64,000 nucleotides of DNA from Steinernema hermaphroditum (lineage: Eukaryota > Nematoda > Chromadorea > Rhabditida > Steinernematidae), in the NCBI GenBank assembly GCA_030435675.1, contig CM059621.1:9982001-10046000 (forward strand), given 5' to 3'. This document shows positions 1 to 10,358 of the stretch, in pieces. The translations under genes and the position numbers were made by a program. Under the pieces are notes generated by a model. It was not told the origin of the DNA. It worked only from the letters and a program-made list of their open reading frames with translations, and ran no database searches. Position 1 is the stretch's first letter; the number at the start of each line of letters is the position of its first letter.

Positions 1-537
1 ACAAGCCGCTTTCGGTGTGCGTTCCCTCCGCGGCGACGCGACAGCCGCGAAGAAGAAGAAGCAGAGGCCGATGGCCAGCGATGGCAATTCCGTACTAGTA
101 GCCCCGCAAGCAGTCAGTAGTCCTCGTCACCGAAAATCGATATATCGTTAGCTCGGAGCGAGTCTCGCCGTCCCGACCGACCGGCGGAGTGAAGCCGAGG
201 GAGGGAAACGGACTGATTGGGACGCGGGAAGGCGCATGTGCCCCTCGGCCCTAATTAGCCACCCGGGCTGTCGCGTACTGTAGACACGGTAAACAGTCCG
301 GTGACAGCTGCGGGGCGCAGCCGGGCGGAAACCGCCGCGGTCAAGGGTCGTCTCCGGTTTCCGGCTGGAAAGTGCTTGATGGAGTCACAGGATCGCCTTC
401 GGTCGTTTTGCTCTCGATTTCGCAGCTGCCGATCGACGACGAAATGTGTTTTCGCTGAAAGAAAGCGAAGAAGAAGGGACAGTTCGAAAGAGCATCTGTT
501 CCGCTGTCTGTATTCCCGACAGGCGCCCGGCGTTGTA
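1..537. other. Upstream region, no gene assigned
   Basis: GC-rich DNA upstream of the zinc-finger gene. An open frame runs through 301-537 into that gene but its composition (basic and arginine-rich, no recognisable domain) is not convincing coding sequence. An ATG at 379 in the same frame is an alternative start. Earlier exons may lie here or outside the window. No RNA gene or repeat was seen. Confidence 0.4.
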
Positions 538-1813
538 ATGGCCCCTGAGGGCGTAAACAGTGGCTGGCCGCGAGGGAACTCGAGAGTGACAGAGGGCGCC
601 GCCGCTACAGTCTCTGAGCCGATCGTTTCAGGCGCTGAACAACTGCTCGACGCCTCCGCTGCCGATCGTCACGAGGCGGCGAACGATTTCGACTCCGACA
701 CATCGAACGCTTCACCCTCCGCCACCGTTACCGTATCGGCGACCCTCAACGGCGGAGACACGCCGATCCACCTCCGGTCGCTGCGCACCCAGTGCGCCGA
801 GTGCGGAAAGCACTTCAGAAAAGGTAGGTATCCGAGATTTCCCAGTCGCCTTCACACGCCTTCTTTGAAAATACTTCCAAAAAGGTAAACAGCGCCGCTG
901 CCGGCGATCGCTAATCTCCGCGCCTCTTTTGTCGCTTCGGCGACTTCGGTCGGCGCCGCGGCGACAACTGTCGCTTACGATTTGTTTGTCCCGGGGGACG
1001 ACAGCCGATACCGTAACCCACTTGTTTATCTTGTCGATGGCGGGGGCGCTACAGTACCCGGCGCCTTCGGGAGCGAATGGCGACGGTGCGCGAGACGCCG
1101 CGGAGACGGTAATCGAATTTGGCCTGCGATTGCAATCAATGGCGTATTGTGCCAACAAAAGCGAATGCACAAGGGCCGCACAGCGCGTGTTATTTCCGCG
1201 CACGCCTAATTGCGTTGACGTTGACAACGCCGTTGTCGATCGCCGCCGCTCCCATTTGACCGTCTCGACTCGCGCAGCCCTGAGGGGGGCAGATGTTGAG
1301 GCACAGACGATGAGGAGACATTTCAGAGAGTCAGCTCGTGACCCACATGTCGCTCATCCACGGCTACCCGCCGCCGGGGGGCTCGGTGACCTCATCCGAG
1401 GGCGACCACAACGAGAAGGGCTCCGAGTTCGGCGGCTCCTCGGCCGAGCAGAACGGCGACAGCGTGCCCGTGCAGCTGGAGCTCCGCCAGATCAAGTGCA
1501 TGATCGGAGAGCTCAGGCACTCCTCGAACAACGCCCGCATCGAGCAGGTAGGCAGCCTCGCCACGACCTCCTGACGGCCCTTTCAGCTCCTGACGGGACT
1601 CGACGCGCGCGTCGGGCGCCTCGAGAAGCAGCTCGAGATGGCGCTCAACTCCATCTACACCCTCGTCCAGCTGCAGACGGTAGGTGCCTCCCCCGGCCGG
1701 CTCGAGGCTCCCGTGCCTTTCAGGGGACGAGCACGGCGCTGAACCGCTTCAAGGACGACGCCTTCGACCAGCTCCGCAGCATCGGACACCTCCTCTCCGA
1801 GTCGAGCGCGTGA
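538..1813 (+). CDS. Single C2H2 zinc finger protein with C-terminal coiled coil
   Basis: Four exons were modelled: 538-823, 1327-1547, 1587-1679 and 1724-1813. All donors are GT, all acceptors end in TTTCAG, and phases match at every join. Joining exons 1 and 2 creates a perfect finger, C-X2-C-X12-H-X4-H, whose two cysteines lie in exon 1 (CAEC) and two histidines in exon 2. This is strong internal support for a 503-nt intron. The protein then has a Gly/Ser/Glu linker and an amphipathic heptad region (about 50 residues spanning exons 2-3, e.g. LDARVGRLEKQLEMAL) that should form a coiled coil. The N-terminal part is Ser/Thr/Ala-rich and disordered. A single finger with a coiled coil suggests a DNA- or RNA-binding oligomer, but I do not recognise the family. 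The start is uncertain: ATG 379 and ATG 538 are both possible. Confidence 0.6.
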
Positions 1814-2103
1814 ATCTGTACATAGTAGGCCCGCTGCCACTTCGGTTGCCCTTGTGATCCAGAGCGAACTATTCCGCCCCAATGTACCATAGCTGTCCAG
1901 ATTCTCTATTTTCCTTGCCCGAATTCTTTCCACTCCGATCTCACCACGACAGCCCCTTAGTCATCCATCTGGCCATTTCTCGTATCTTATTCTCAAGATT
2001 AGTACATACGCCCTGTAGAGATTCTCTTTATATACCGTACTTTTATTTTGTACTATTAATTACATATATAAACTTTTAAGTAGAACTTCCGTATCAGGGA
2101 TGC

Positions 2104-3309
2104 TCACCCCAGGATGGCACTCACCGCGGCGCTGAGGTTATCCGCAACGAGATCGGGCCGGACACTCCCGTGGTTCGCCCATTCTTCCCTGAAAAGTAAA
2201 AGTACGCGAGAGGAAAGATGAAATATTCACAAAATTTTCTGCGAGAGTAAGCGGGGTGGCAGTTAATTGAATAATCGAGTACAACGCCACTTGCCTCCAC
2301 TCAAATCCGAACTCCACTCGCTGAAAAGGTACAAGATGAATGAAGGTGAAAGAAACCTACTTCCACTTGCCAGTTCGCACCTGAACCGCTTTAATTCCCT
2401 GCTTCTGAGCTCCTCCTACATCCGAAACAATATCGTCGCCGATCATAACAACCTACAAATCAAACTGAAACACCCAGATATCTCACAGCACATACGGATT
2501 CTCTATTGAGTCCCATCTCTTCCAAAGCGATCGTAAAGTACTCCGTGCTCGGTTTTCCAATTACCGAATGACGAGCTTCAGTTGCAAACACCAGACCTTT
2601 TGCAAATCCTCCTAAAGAACGATTCATGACTTGCACCAATGCACCAATCGGAATACCTAAATCTAAGCAAGGCCCATCGGTTCTCTGGTAGAATTTTCTG
2701 AAAGCCGGTTCAGTAGTGCTTCACGTGAACAGAGAAATCACACACCCACATCCAAGAGAGATAAGAAGCGGATCTTTCATTCCGTGGAGAACTCGGAAAG
2801 CCTTGTTGAGCGCATCGTAAGTGAACCCTTCTTCAGCATCTCCCATCACCACACAGTTCGGATCGACCATGTGGCATCCCACGAATTCGGTTTCCACTCC
2901 TGCAAGCTACAGTTTTCGGAGGAAAGTACGTTCAGAACCTGCCTGCTTTTACCAGCAAGTGTGGGCGCAACGATTCCCGGTTGAGGTACTTGGCGCAAAC
3001 CGGAGCCGGAGTGATGAGATGTTCAATCTTGATGTCGAATCCCAGTTTCGTGAGCTTTGCGTGGAGTTCGGCACGTGTACTTGAACTTTCATTGCTCAGG
3101 AAACGAACACTGCTTCCTGCATACAACCTGCAAACAGAGGTGATGAGAAACGTTCCGACGCCTGAATGTCACCTTCTAACGGCTTCGATAGATCCAGGAA
3201 TAGCCTCGCCCAAATCTCTGCCGCCTCCCGAGTTGTACAGTACGCCAGTGACGTCAAGAAGGAACCCTCTGACTGAAGTTCTCCAGGGAATGTCTTCTGC
3301 AAGCGCCAT
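2104..3309 (-). CDS. LHPP: LHPP-type HAD phosphatase
   Basis: HAD-superfamily phosphatase resembling phospholysine phosphohistidine inorganic pyrophosphate phosphatase, about 270 residues. Exon 1 (3309-3173) encodes MALAEDIPW and the nucleophile motif LLDVTGVLY (DxxG/DxT-type motif I). Exon 2 starts at 3127 and gives VRFLSNESSSTRAEL, equivalent to the family's FCTNE motif II, followed by LGFDI and RPHLLV. Further short exons supply MVDPNCVVMGDAEEGFTYD, a K-P lysine motif (IGKPS) and motif IV VVMIGDDIVSDVGGAQKQG, then a C-terminal EEWANHG...DLVADNLSAAVSAILG and TGA at 2104. Exact limits of the middle introns are approximate. The ATG directly follows TTTCAG, so the mRNA is probably spliced-leader trans-spliced. 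It lies 119 bp downstream of the LSM11-like gene on the same strand, as expected for the second gene of a nematode operon. A HAD nucleotidase or HDHD2 relative is the main alternative. Confidence 0.85.
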
Positions 3310-3400
3310 CTGAAAGTTCATCTCCTCACTGAACGTCACAAACAACAGTACGCACACGACTCGGCGCGCAAATCCAGATCGAACGAAAAAGCAAATATCT

Positions 3401-3406
3401 TTTATT
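3401..3406 (-). terminator. AATAAA poly(A) signal of LSM11-like gene
   Basis: AATAAA on the minus strand (TTTATT on plus), 23 nt after the LSM11-like stop codon. It is about 90 nt before the TTTCAG acceptor of LHPP, the usual spacing between cleavage site and SL2 acceptor within nematode operons. Confidence 0.7.
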
Positions 3407-3428
3407 TTTGTTCAATGACAAGGTATGT

Positions 3429-4271
3429 TCACTTTCCCGCAACCTTCATTGTCGGACAGTTGGGGTTGCTGACGAGCACTACGCTGTCACCCATTACGAA
3501 GAGGAGATTCTGTCGCCTCTCCAGGACGTGTCGCTTAGACTCTTCCACTGCGTAGCGCCATCCACCTCCGCTGACTTGATCGTATCTCACTGCACACGGC
3601 ATCTGTCCGCGGAGAGACTGAACCTTGCCTAGACGTTTAGCCGGGAGATATGTCTCGTGAACGTTGCGGAGCACGAGGTTCCAGTGCTTGTCGAAAGCCA
3701 GGATCTGTGCGGTCATGACGCGATTGACTCCGCTGTCAGAGCGCAGCACGACCATAACCTTCCTTTGCCGATTACGATATTCGCGGAGACGGGCAAGCGG
3801 GCCTTCCATTGCCTCCATCTTGGTGTTGACGTCTTTATTCTTCTTTTTCTCCCTCTTCTAAAACCAGATTATCTTCAGCAAAAACTGTAGCCGCGATCTT
3901 CCCTTATCGAAGAGCTTTCTTTCCACTATTTCGGCAGACTCTCCTTTCGCTATGGCTTCGGCCTTCTTCAGCTCGTTCCCCTTCCGAACGACCTCGGCCA
4001 AAGCTTGTTCTCGCCTTTTCCGCCCTTTTACTCGTCGTTCCTTGTCGAAGATCCTCTCGGCTTCTTCTTTGTCCAACTCTAATATGCCCTGAGTCGTGTC
4101 GGGCTCCTGTTCCATCAAGAACTGTTCGTACAGTTCGACTGAAGTGAAGTCCAAGTCGTCACTTCTCGGAGAAATTTCAATGTTCTCCAGCGCGTATTCG
4201 GCATCAAAATTTTCGCTGAAGGGATCTGTTTGTTGCACGTAGCGTCCGGCTCTAGAAGTTGACGGATCCAT
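3429..4271 (-). CDS. LSM11: LSM11-like Sm-fold protein
   Basis: Two exons. Exon 1 (ATG 4271, directly after TTTTTCAG) encodes an acidic and basic N-terminal region with a YEQFL element like the N-terminal conserved block of LSM11, then a Lys/Arg/Glu-rich helix. Exon 2 runs to TGA 3429 and holds the Sm fold: GPLARL at its start, Sm1 with AFDKHWNLVLRNVHETY, and Sm2 FVMGDSVVLVS, separated by a 50-residue insert. The DK-WN and V-ETY signature fits LSM11 (U7 snRNP ring, replication-dependent histone pre-mRNA 3' processing) better than its paralogue SmD2, which has DRHCN and KEMW. The intron near 3855-3888 is under 40 nt and its exact ends are not settled: the best-looking acceptor (TTTTAG) gives a phase conflict, while one five bases later restores the frame. 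A divergent SmD2 duplicate remains possible. It heads an apparent two-gene operon with LHPP. Confidence 0.7.
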
Positions 4272-4819
4272 CTGAAAAAGAGGTAATAGAAACAGTGCGA
4301 ATAAACGCGGAAAGTAAATTAGAAGGGAAACGCGCAAATGAGAGTTACGGTATTCGCAGCGCTTCCTTTTTCTGTGCATAATCGCGTAATCCACCTACCT
4401 GCCATAATCGGCACCGGATTATTTCCCCTGATTCACGCATTCGCATCCTTGCCACGGAGTTTAGTTAGAATAATCTCCAGAAAGTAAAAGATCTCAAGGA
4501 CAGAGTGGAGTGTGCCCCGTGCGTGTGTCCGTCAAGGTTGGAGTAGCCGTGAAATGTGTGCTCTCGATCAGGAAGCACTGCAGAGGCGAAAAACATCTGA
4601 TGGAAGAACCTCGACAGGGCAATATTTTTTGAAATTTTTGAAAACGGAGTTTCGATTTCAGACGCGCAGTTGGAATGTCTGGGTCCCGAACGGATTAACA
4701 TTAGTACAGTGCGAATAGAACCACGACGTGCCGCCCTTTCTCTCTCGTTCTTCGAGTGCCGCGTGTTTTGTCCCATATCGTGTGATCCAAACTAATTCTG
4801 TGTCATCTCAGCTCCAGAT
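4272..4819. promoter_or_regulatory. Divergent promoter interval LSM11-like / eEF1B-delta
   Basis: A 548-bp spacer between two divergently transcribed genes must hold both promoters. The minus-strand gene begins right after a splice-acceptor-like TTTTTCAG, implying trans-splicing. The interval contains a TACGGTA heptamer near 4349. No TATA box could be called with confidence. Confidence 0.5.
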
Positions 4820-5772
4820 ATGACCGTGGAGAGCCTTTTGAGCGCAGTGCGCCCCCACACTGCTCACTACAACGCCGTGAAGGCTGCCGAACAGTTGTTC
4901 TTTAGCAGAAAGTGCCTCTACACCGACATCGCCCCTGTTGCCTGCACTTCTGGACGTAAGTTCCACAAGGTGATGTTACGGGTATTTACTTTGTTCATTT
5001 TTAGAAGCCGAAGGCAAACAAAAGAAGGATAGCGACGTGAAGGAAGCCGTATCCAGCGCAAAGAAGATTGCCAAGGATGCTCTAAAGGGAAAGAGGGGAG
5101 ACAACGATGACTCCAAGATCGTCGAGGACGTGCGTCTTCTCCGCAAAGAAGTGAACGAGCTGAAGCAGTCCGCAGAGGAGCTGCGTTTGCTGTTGGAGCA
5201 ACTTCAGATCGCCAAAAAGGTCATCAAGGAAGGCACCCCCATTCCTGCTGCTCCTGTTGTTGGCGAGCCTAAGAAGGAGGAGGCCGCCGATGATGACGAC
5301 CTCGACCTCTTCGGTTCTGACGACGAGGAGGTTGATGAGGAGAAGGAAAAGCTCACCCAGCAAAGACTTGCTGAGTACGCCGCCAAGAAAGCTAAAAAGC
5401 CCGGCCCGATCGCGAAGTCCTCCGTCATCTTGGATGTCAAGCCCTGGGATGACGAGACCGACCTTGAGGAAATGGAAAAGAACGTCCGATCCATTGAGCA
5501 GGACGGTTTGGTTTGGGGAGGCGGTAAGCATGCGAGATCCAACTCATATTCTCAAATCCCCTCTTTAGGAAAGCTGATACCGCTGGCCTACGGAATCAAG
5601 AAGCTTCAAATCATCTGCGTCATCGAGGATCTGAAGGTCTCCGTCGATGATCTGATCGAGAAGATCACCGGTGACTTCGATGAATACGTAAGATTGGTTT
5701 CTCTTTGCTCATCAACTCAACTACTTCTTTTAGGTTCAGAGTGTTGACATCGCCGCCTTCAACAAGATCTAG
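4820..5772 (+). CDS. eef-1B: Translation elongation factor 1B, beta/delta subunit (guanine-nucleotide exchange factor)
   Basis: Four exons, all phases consistent: 4820-4955, 5005-5523, 5569-5687, 5734-5772. The N-terminus begins MTVESLLSAV; a leucine-zipper-like coiled coil (VRLLRKEVNELKQSAEELRLLLEQLQ) marks the delta-type subunit. The middle has the acidic block DDDDLDLFGSDDEE. The C-terminal GEF domain carries KSSVILDVKPWDDETD, IEQDGLVWGG, LIPLAYGIKKLQI and ends VDIAAFNKI, the near-invariant tail that contacts eEF1A. It catalyses GDP/GTP exchange on eEF1A in the cytosol. A decayed partial copy that retains the introns lies 3.7 kb downstream at 9464-9733. Codon use is strongly biased to C/G-ending codons, as expected of a highly expressed gene. 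Confidence 0.95.
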
Positions 5773-5899
5773 ATCTAATTTGTTGTTATCTTTGGGGCGA
5801 TAAATTGTTCATCTGTTTTCTGGACTCGGTTTTTGACTCGGGTCGAGTTTCGGGTTTCGAGTCTATTTTTCGTATCTAAGGCTTACGCCTTGTGAGACG

Positions 5900-6127
5900 T
5901 CAATATATGCACAAAAAGACCACATTGTCACTCCGTAGTCGCCGGTCTTCTTCAGGCTTCGGCACATAAGAGTAGAACGCGACGATCCCATCAGCGTGCG
6001 CGGACATCGGAGAGGCGAAGAGCTGATTCCGGAGACAGTGGAGCACAGCGAACTCATCTTCGGGTGGCGGCACGGACGTCAGAGTTGAGGAGCTTCTTCG
6101 GGGGCTTTCGCGGGCGAAGAACGGCAT
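5900..6127 (-). other. Possible short open frame or gene remnant
   Basis: A 75-codon minus-strand frame ending TGA at 5900 with plausible protein composition (EDEFAVLHCLRNQLF, DGIVAFYSYVPKPEEDRRL). No upstream exon with consistent phase was found and no family was recognised. It overlaps the 3' flank of eEF1B. It may be a fragment of a decayed gene or simple chance. Confidence 0.2.
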
Positions 6128-6263
6128 CCGGGTGAAACGCGTCGGTGGAGCACGGGAACCATCAGGGCAGCTGGCTGCGCGGAATTCGGAGTTGTTAACG
6201 CTTCTTCGGCTTCTCTGGGGCGCGGGTGGAGTCGGGTGGCAGTGACGGGCTTCTTGGCAAGAC

Positions 6264-6532
6264 GGTGGAACTACGGCTCCCTGGTGTTCCAGGCCTTCTG
6301 GGAGCCGGGGCGATCATTGCGCCGACAACGACGGCCGAGAACGACCGCTCACTCAACTCAATCGGCTCAGACAGCGTCAGAGAGAGCGAGTGGACGGCCC
6401 GACCGATCGCTGGCGGCACAAATGAAAGACTCCTTTTGAAATTTGACTCGGACTGACCGAAATTTACGTGGAGGGTCTTACACACTCCGGACCAATCCAG
6501 CTCGTCTTCGACGCAATCGTTTTTTTTTTTTT
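6264..6532 (+). repeat. Dispersed repeat family A, copy 1
   Basis: The block starting GGTGGAACTACGGCTCCCTG and ending in a T tract recurs at 6838-7108 in direct orientation, nearly identical through the last 115 bp. The first part is a diverged relative of the sequence at 44280-44425 and, inverted, at 16970-17110. The T-tract end suggests a retroposed or SINE-like element, but no target-site duplication was identified. Confidence 0.6.
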
Positions 6533-6689
6533 CGGACGACCCGACCGATCGCTGGGGGCACCAATGAAAGACCTTCTGGGAGCCGGATACCTTCGTGATT
6601 TGTTAAACCACAGGGTAATCATGCTAGGATCATCCCCGCGAACTGGTACGGGGAATTCCATACGTTCGCTTTGAATTGGTACAAATGCG

Positions 6690-6772
6690 CAGCGATCATT
6701 TTGCGGTCAACACGAGCATCGTTATCGATCGTAATCGGTCCGAATCTGAAGATCCGAGTTACTAAAGATACT
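6690..6772 (+). repeat. Dispersed repeat family B, copy 1
   Basis: About 80 bp (GATCATTTTGCGG ... AATCGGT ... GAATCTGAAGAT) recurs at 8815-8893 in the same orientation with roughly 80 percent identity by eye. Function unknown. Confidence 0.5.
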
Positions 6773-6837
6773 TTCGCCCATTTTTGAGCCATTTTTTAAC
6801 AGGTTTTCGAACTTTTTTTTTGGTCTCACTCGTGCCA

Positions 6838-7108
6838 CGGTGGAACTACGGCTCCCTGGTGTTCCAGGCCTTCTGGGAGCCGGGAGCGATCATTGCGCCA
6901 ACCACGACGGTCGAGAACGACCGCTCACTCAACTCACTCGGCTTAGACAGCCTCAGAGAGAGAGCGAGTGGACGGCCCGACCGATCGCTGGCGGCACAAA
7001 TGAAAGACTCCTTTTGAAATTTGACTCGGACTGACCGAAATTTACGTGGAGGGTCTTACACACTCCGGACCAATCCAGCTCGTCTTCGACGCAATCGTTT
7101 TTTTTTTA
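6838..7108 (+). repeat. Dispersed repeat family A, copy 2
   Basis: Direct repeat of 6264-6532, ending in the same T tract. The 306-bp gap between the copies holds family B sequence and low-complexity DNA. Confidence 0.6.
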
Positions 7109-7307
7109 ATGCTGAGAAAACCTTCGAAAAATCGTTTCTCAAAATATGGCCGTTCCTCACAGAACATTATGCCAAAGCGAAAACTTACGCGAAGAAGACT
7201 TTCAGTTAGCAGTTGCCAGTTCTTTCGTAGGTGATTCTGAAACTTAACTCGCTCCTCATCAGAACGTATGCTACGCATCCCATATTGGTGGAATGATTTT
7301 CAACGCA

Positions 7308-7992
7308 TTAAAGGGGCGGTGTCATAGTCAAAAAATTTTCTCAAATCTTTCTGAGAGTTCCACAACCCCTACCCAGTTTTTGACGGCGAACACGAAGGTG
7401 AAATCCGTTTCGCTGCAGACCTGCAGGTTTTCGAGCTACAATCCTTCTACCGGAAGCATGCATTTACTGGATTTTGCTTCTTGGCACGAAATCCCTGATA
7501 ATTTCGATTTGTCTACTGTAGCCATTTCTTGCAACATAGGCGTCTCAAACACTGTACTTTCGAGTGCGCGGTTGTACGGTGGTAGTGTGTTGCGCTAGGA
7601 GACATCATGCCAAGGTTCGGTTCCCTGTCGAGCCACAATTTTTTCTTCGACGTTTTAGGGCCGTTCTGAATTTCAACGAGCTTCCTCAAAATCTAGATTG
7701 CAATTTTGTCCGTGGAATATAGTGTTGTGAATATATAGTGAATAATAATAAAGTGTTCGAGACGCCTATGTTGCAAGAAATGGCAACAGTAGACAAATCG
7801 AAATTATCAGGGATGTGCGTGCCAAACCAAACAAAATCCAGTAAATGCCAGCTTCCGGTAGAAGGATTGTAGCTCGAAAACCTGCAGCGAAACGGATTTC
7901 ACCATCGTGTTCGCCGTCAAAAACTGGGAAGGGCTTGTGGAACTCTTAGAAAGATTTGAGAAAATTTTTTCATGATGACACTGTCCCTTTAA
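7308..7992. mobile_element. TTAA-flanked MITE with long terminal inverted repeats, copy 1
   Basis: A 685-bp non-autonomous element. The left end TTAA-AGGGGCGGTGTCAT and right end ATGACACTGTCCCT-TTAA are inverted; the inverted arms extend roughly 230 bp and contain TTTTTGACGGCGAACACG and CTACAATCCTTCTACCGGAAGC. Related copies lie at 29414-30105 (intact) and from 57140 (left half only). The TTAA at each end is the target-site signature of piggyBac-like transposases, so mobilisation by such an enzyme is inferred. No transposase is encoded inside. Confidence 0.75.
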
Positions 7993-8136
7993 GGCCCGTT
8001 TATACTCCAGGCGGCTGCCGCGCAGAGTATAAACTCCCCTTGCTTGTCGCGGCGCTGTGCGGCCGGTCGCGGCGCTGCGCGGCATTTTTTGCTGCAATTT
8101 TTGCTGCCGCGCAGAGTATAAACAGGCCTTTAAACG
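7989..8136. mobile_element. Small palindromic element adjoining the MITE
   Basis: About 145 bp with inverted ends: TTTAAGGCCCGTTTATACTC on the left and GAGTATAAACAGGCCTTTAAA on the right, with internal GCGGCGCTGCGCGG repeats. It abuts the TTAA of the preceding MITE, suggesting nested or serial insertion at the same site. Confidence 0.55.
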
Positions 8137-9463
8137 AGAATAGAGAATATGCCGAATGCAACAATTGCAACTTGAGTGACGCCACACGGCGTATCAGCAT
8201 AAAGGAAATTGGTTCACGAAAGCGTCACGAAAGCGTTCGTGGCGGGACCTGGTCGCTTTCTGGGTAGTTTTTGGCCTGTCATTCCGTGCAGATCAGTCCG
8301 TTCGCACTAATTTCGATGGCAAATCACTAATGAAGTCGAAAGCTATCGATTGATACCAAAATATCAAAAATCCTAAAAATTTGACTTTTTTCGGTCATTT
8401 TTCGACCTCTTTTTTAACTTTTCTCGACACTCAGGGCATTAGAACTAAATTCATATGTTGAATTTGTGCGTTAGAGTACGCTGAACATTTTGCGTACCGA
8501 CTGAGCAAGAAATACGCTATCTACGAAAAGTTATTTCGCACTTACGACAGGTCGTTTTTTGCGAAAAACGACGATTTCAGTAGTAAATTGCTGATTTCTC
8601 TGCGAATAATGCATGATATCAAAATTCATATGTTTAAGTTGTGCGCCGTTGTCTCCTGAACATTTTGCGCACCGAACGGCCACGAGGCACGCAAGATTGA
8701 GAAAGTTATTTCGCTTGTAAGCTAGGTGATTTTGAGCTAACATGAAAGTATCAGAAAGTCAGAACTTCGACCGTTTTTCGAACGGTTTTGTATTTCACTA
8801 ATGGAATTCGTGGTGCTGATCATTTTGCGGACAAAACGGGCACTGTTACCGATCATAATCGGTGCAAATCTGAAGATACGAGTAACTGAAGATCTGGCAA
8901 GACCGGTGTCCTAACGTGTGACATTTACTACTTGGCCGCGGACGGAAAAATGAGCCATTTGACACACCGTGGCCACCTCTGACCGGTCCGAACCTGATAC
9001 AAATACTGTTTGAATATGCAAACGCGGCGAGATCATCCAGCGCAATGATATTCAGTGCATTCAAGTCATTCGGCCATTCATTTGCTCGTCATTTCCTTGT
9101 TTCTGCAGGTGTGTTCTTTGTGATGCACTAGAATCGGATTTGCAGTCCGAAGGGGGTGAGCCCACGTGGTGCTCAATTTTCTTCGTTTTTGTGCTCCGTG
9201 TGGGTAGTACGCGAAGTTCTGTATCCAAACCCGTAACCAAAATATGGGGTTCTGAAGTGTTGCCCCTCGACCACCCGCACGCTCTTATTGTGGCTGCATC
9301 GGAATGACATAACACACCCAATAGCAAATTTAGAAATACATTTTTCTCGAAATCTACCCGGTATGGGCCGCTGATTTCTTTGCGCGGTTACTACTCTCGG
9401 CAAGACCTACCCGTGCACCAAATTTCAGCCAAATCGGCGGGGCCATATTTGACACTTCCCTTG
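8137..9463. other. Repeat-derived spacer
   Basis: AT-rich DNA with no supported gene. It includes a degenerate tandem (8450-8530 and 8625-8722 share CATATGTT...GTGCG...GAACATTTTGCG..AAAGTTATTTCGC) and the second copy of family B at 8815-8893. Confidence 0.5.
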
Positions 9464-9733
9464 TGAGTACGCCGCCAAGAAGGCTAAGAAGCCCGGCACG
9501 ATCGCCAAGTCCTCCGTCATCTTGGACATCTTGGGGTGCCTTGGGATGACGAAACTAACCTCGAGGAGCTTGAGAAAAGCGTCCGATCCATCGAGCAGGG
9601 CGGTTTGGTTTGGGGAGGCGGCAAGCATACGAGATCCAACTCACATTCACATATCCCCTCTTTAGGAAAGCTGATCCCGCTGGACTTCTTTTAGGTTCAA
9701 AGTGTTGACATCTCCGTCTTCAACAAGATCTAG
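9464..9733 (+). pseudogene. Intron-containing partial pseudogene of eEF1B-delta
   Basis: The sequence closely matches the 3' part of the eEF1B gene (from codons GAGTACGCCGCCAAGAAG to the stop TAG), including the 45-nt second intron with its donor and TTTAG acceptor. It is therefore a DNA-level duplicate, not a retrocopy. It is broken: the DVKPWDD region carries an indel, most of the third coding exon and third intron is deleted (CCGCTGG joins directly to the ACTTCTTTTAG acceptor), and there is no 5' part. Neither open frame nor promoter remains. Confidence 0.9.
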
Positions 9734-10358
9734 ATGTAATTTTTCTAGTTTATTGCAGGGGTCGGCAAGGGTGGACGGGTGGTGATTCGCAACGAAGTCC
9801 CTGAATTCGCAATATACTGTGACGGTCGCGCGGGAGCGGAGGTGAAGGGAACGCGCGATTTTCTACGCGGCATCCCTTCCTCTACCAGATGGTGTGCAAA
9901 AACACTAAGCATATAGCTCATTTTGGCCTAAATGAGCCATGTTTTTCCAAGAGTCCTGATTTGCCTTATGATGGTCCCGCAGTGATGTCCCTGATTGAGA
10001 GCAAATCTACCGAATTTTGCACAAAAGTGACCCTCTTCGGCCAAAACCGGCAATGAAACATAGTAATTTCGATGCACTGCTGTGTAGAGCTAGGCGAGCT
10101 CAATCGATTAGACACCCCTTTACTCCCCCGGCCGAGAAAAATGTGGTAAACAGGCCATTTTGTGCACATCTATCGTATTTTCCTGTCATTCAGGGAGATC
10201 GCTGCGGGACCATCGTAAGGAAAATCATGACTTTTGGACAAAGATGGCCCGTTTCGGCCAAGGTTCTTTTTTTTACACTGCGCGTCTTGTTCAAACTGGC
10301 ACAACAGATCGCGCCGCCCGTCCTTGTCACCACAGAATCCATTTGGACCGATATGAAA

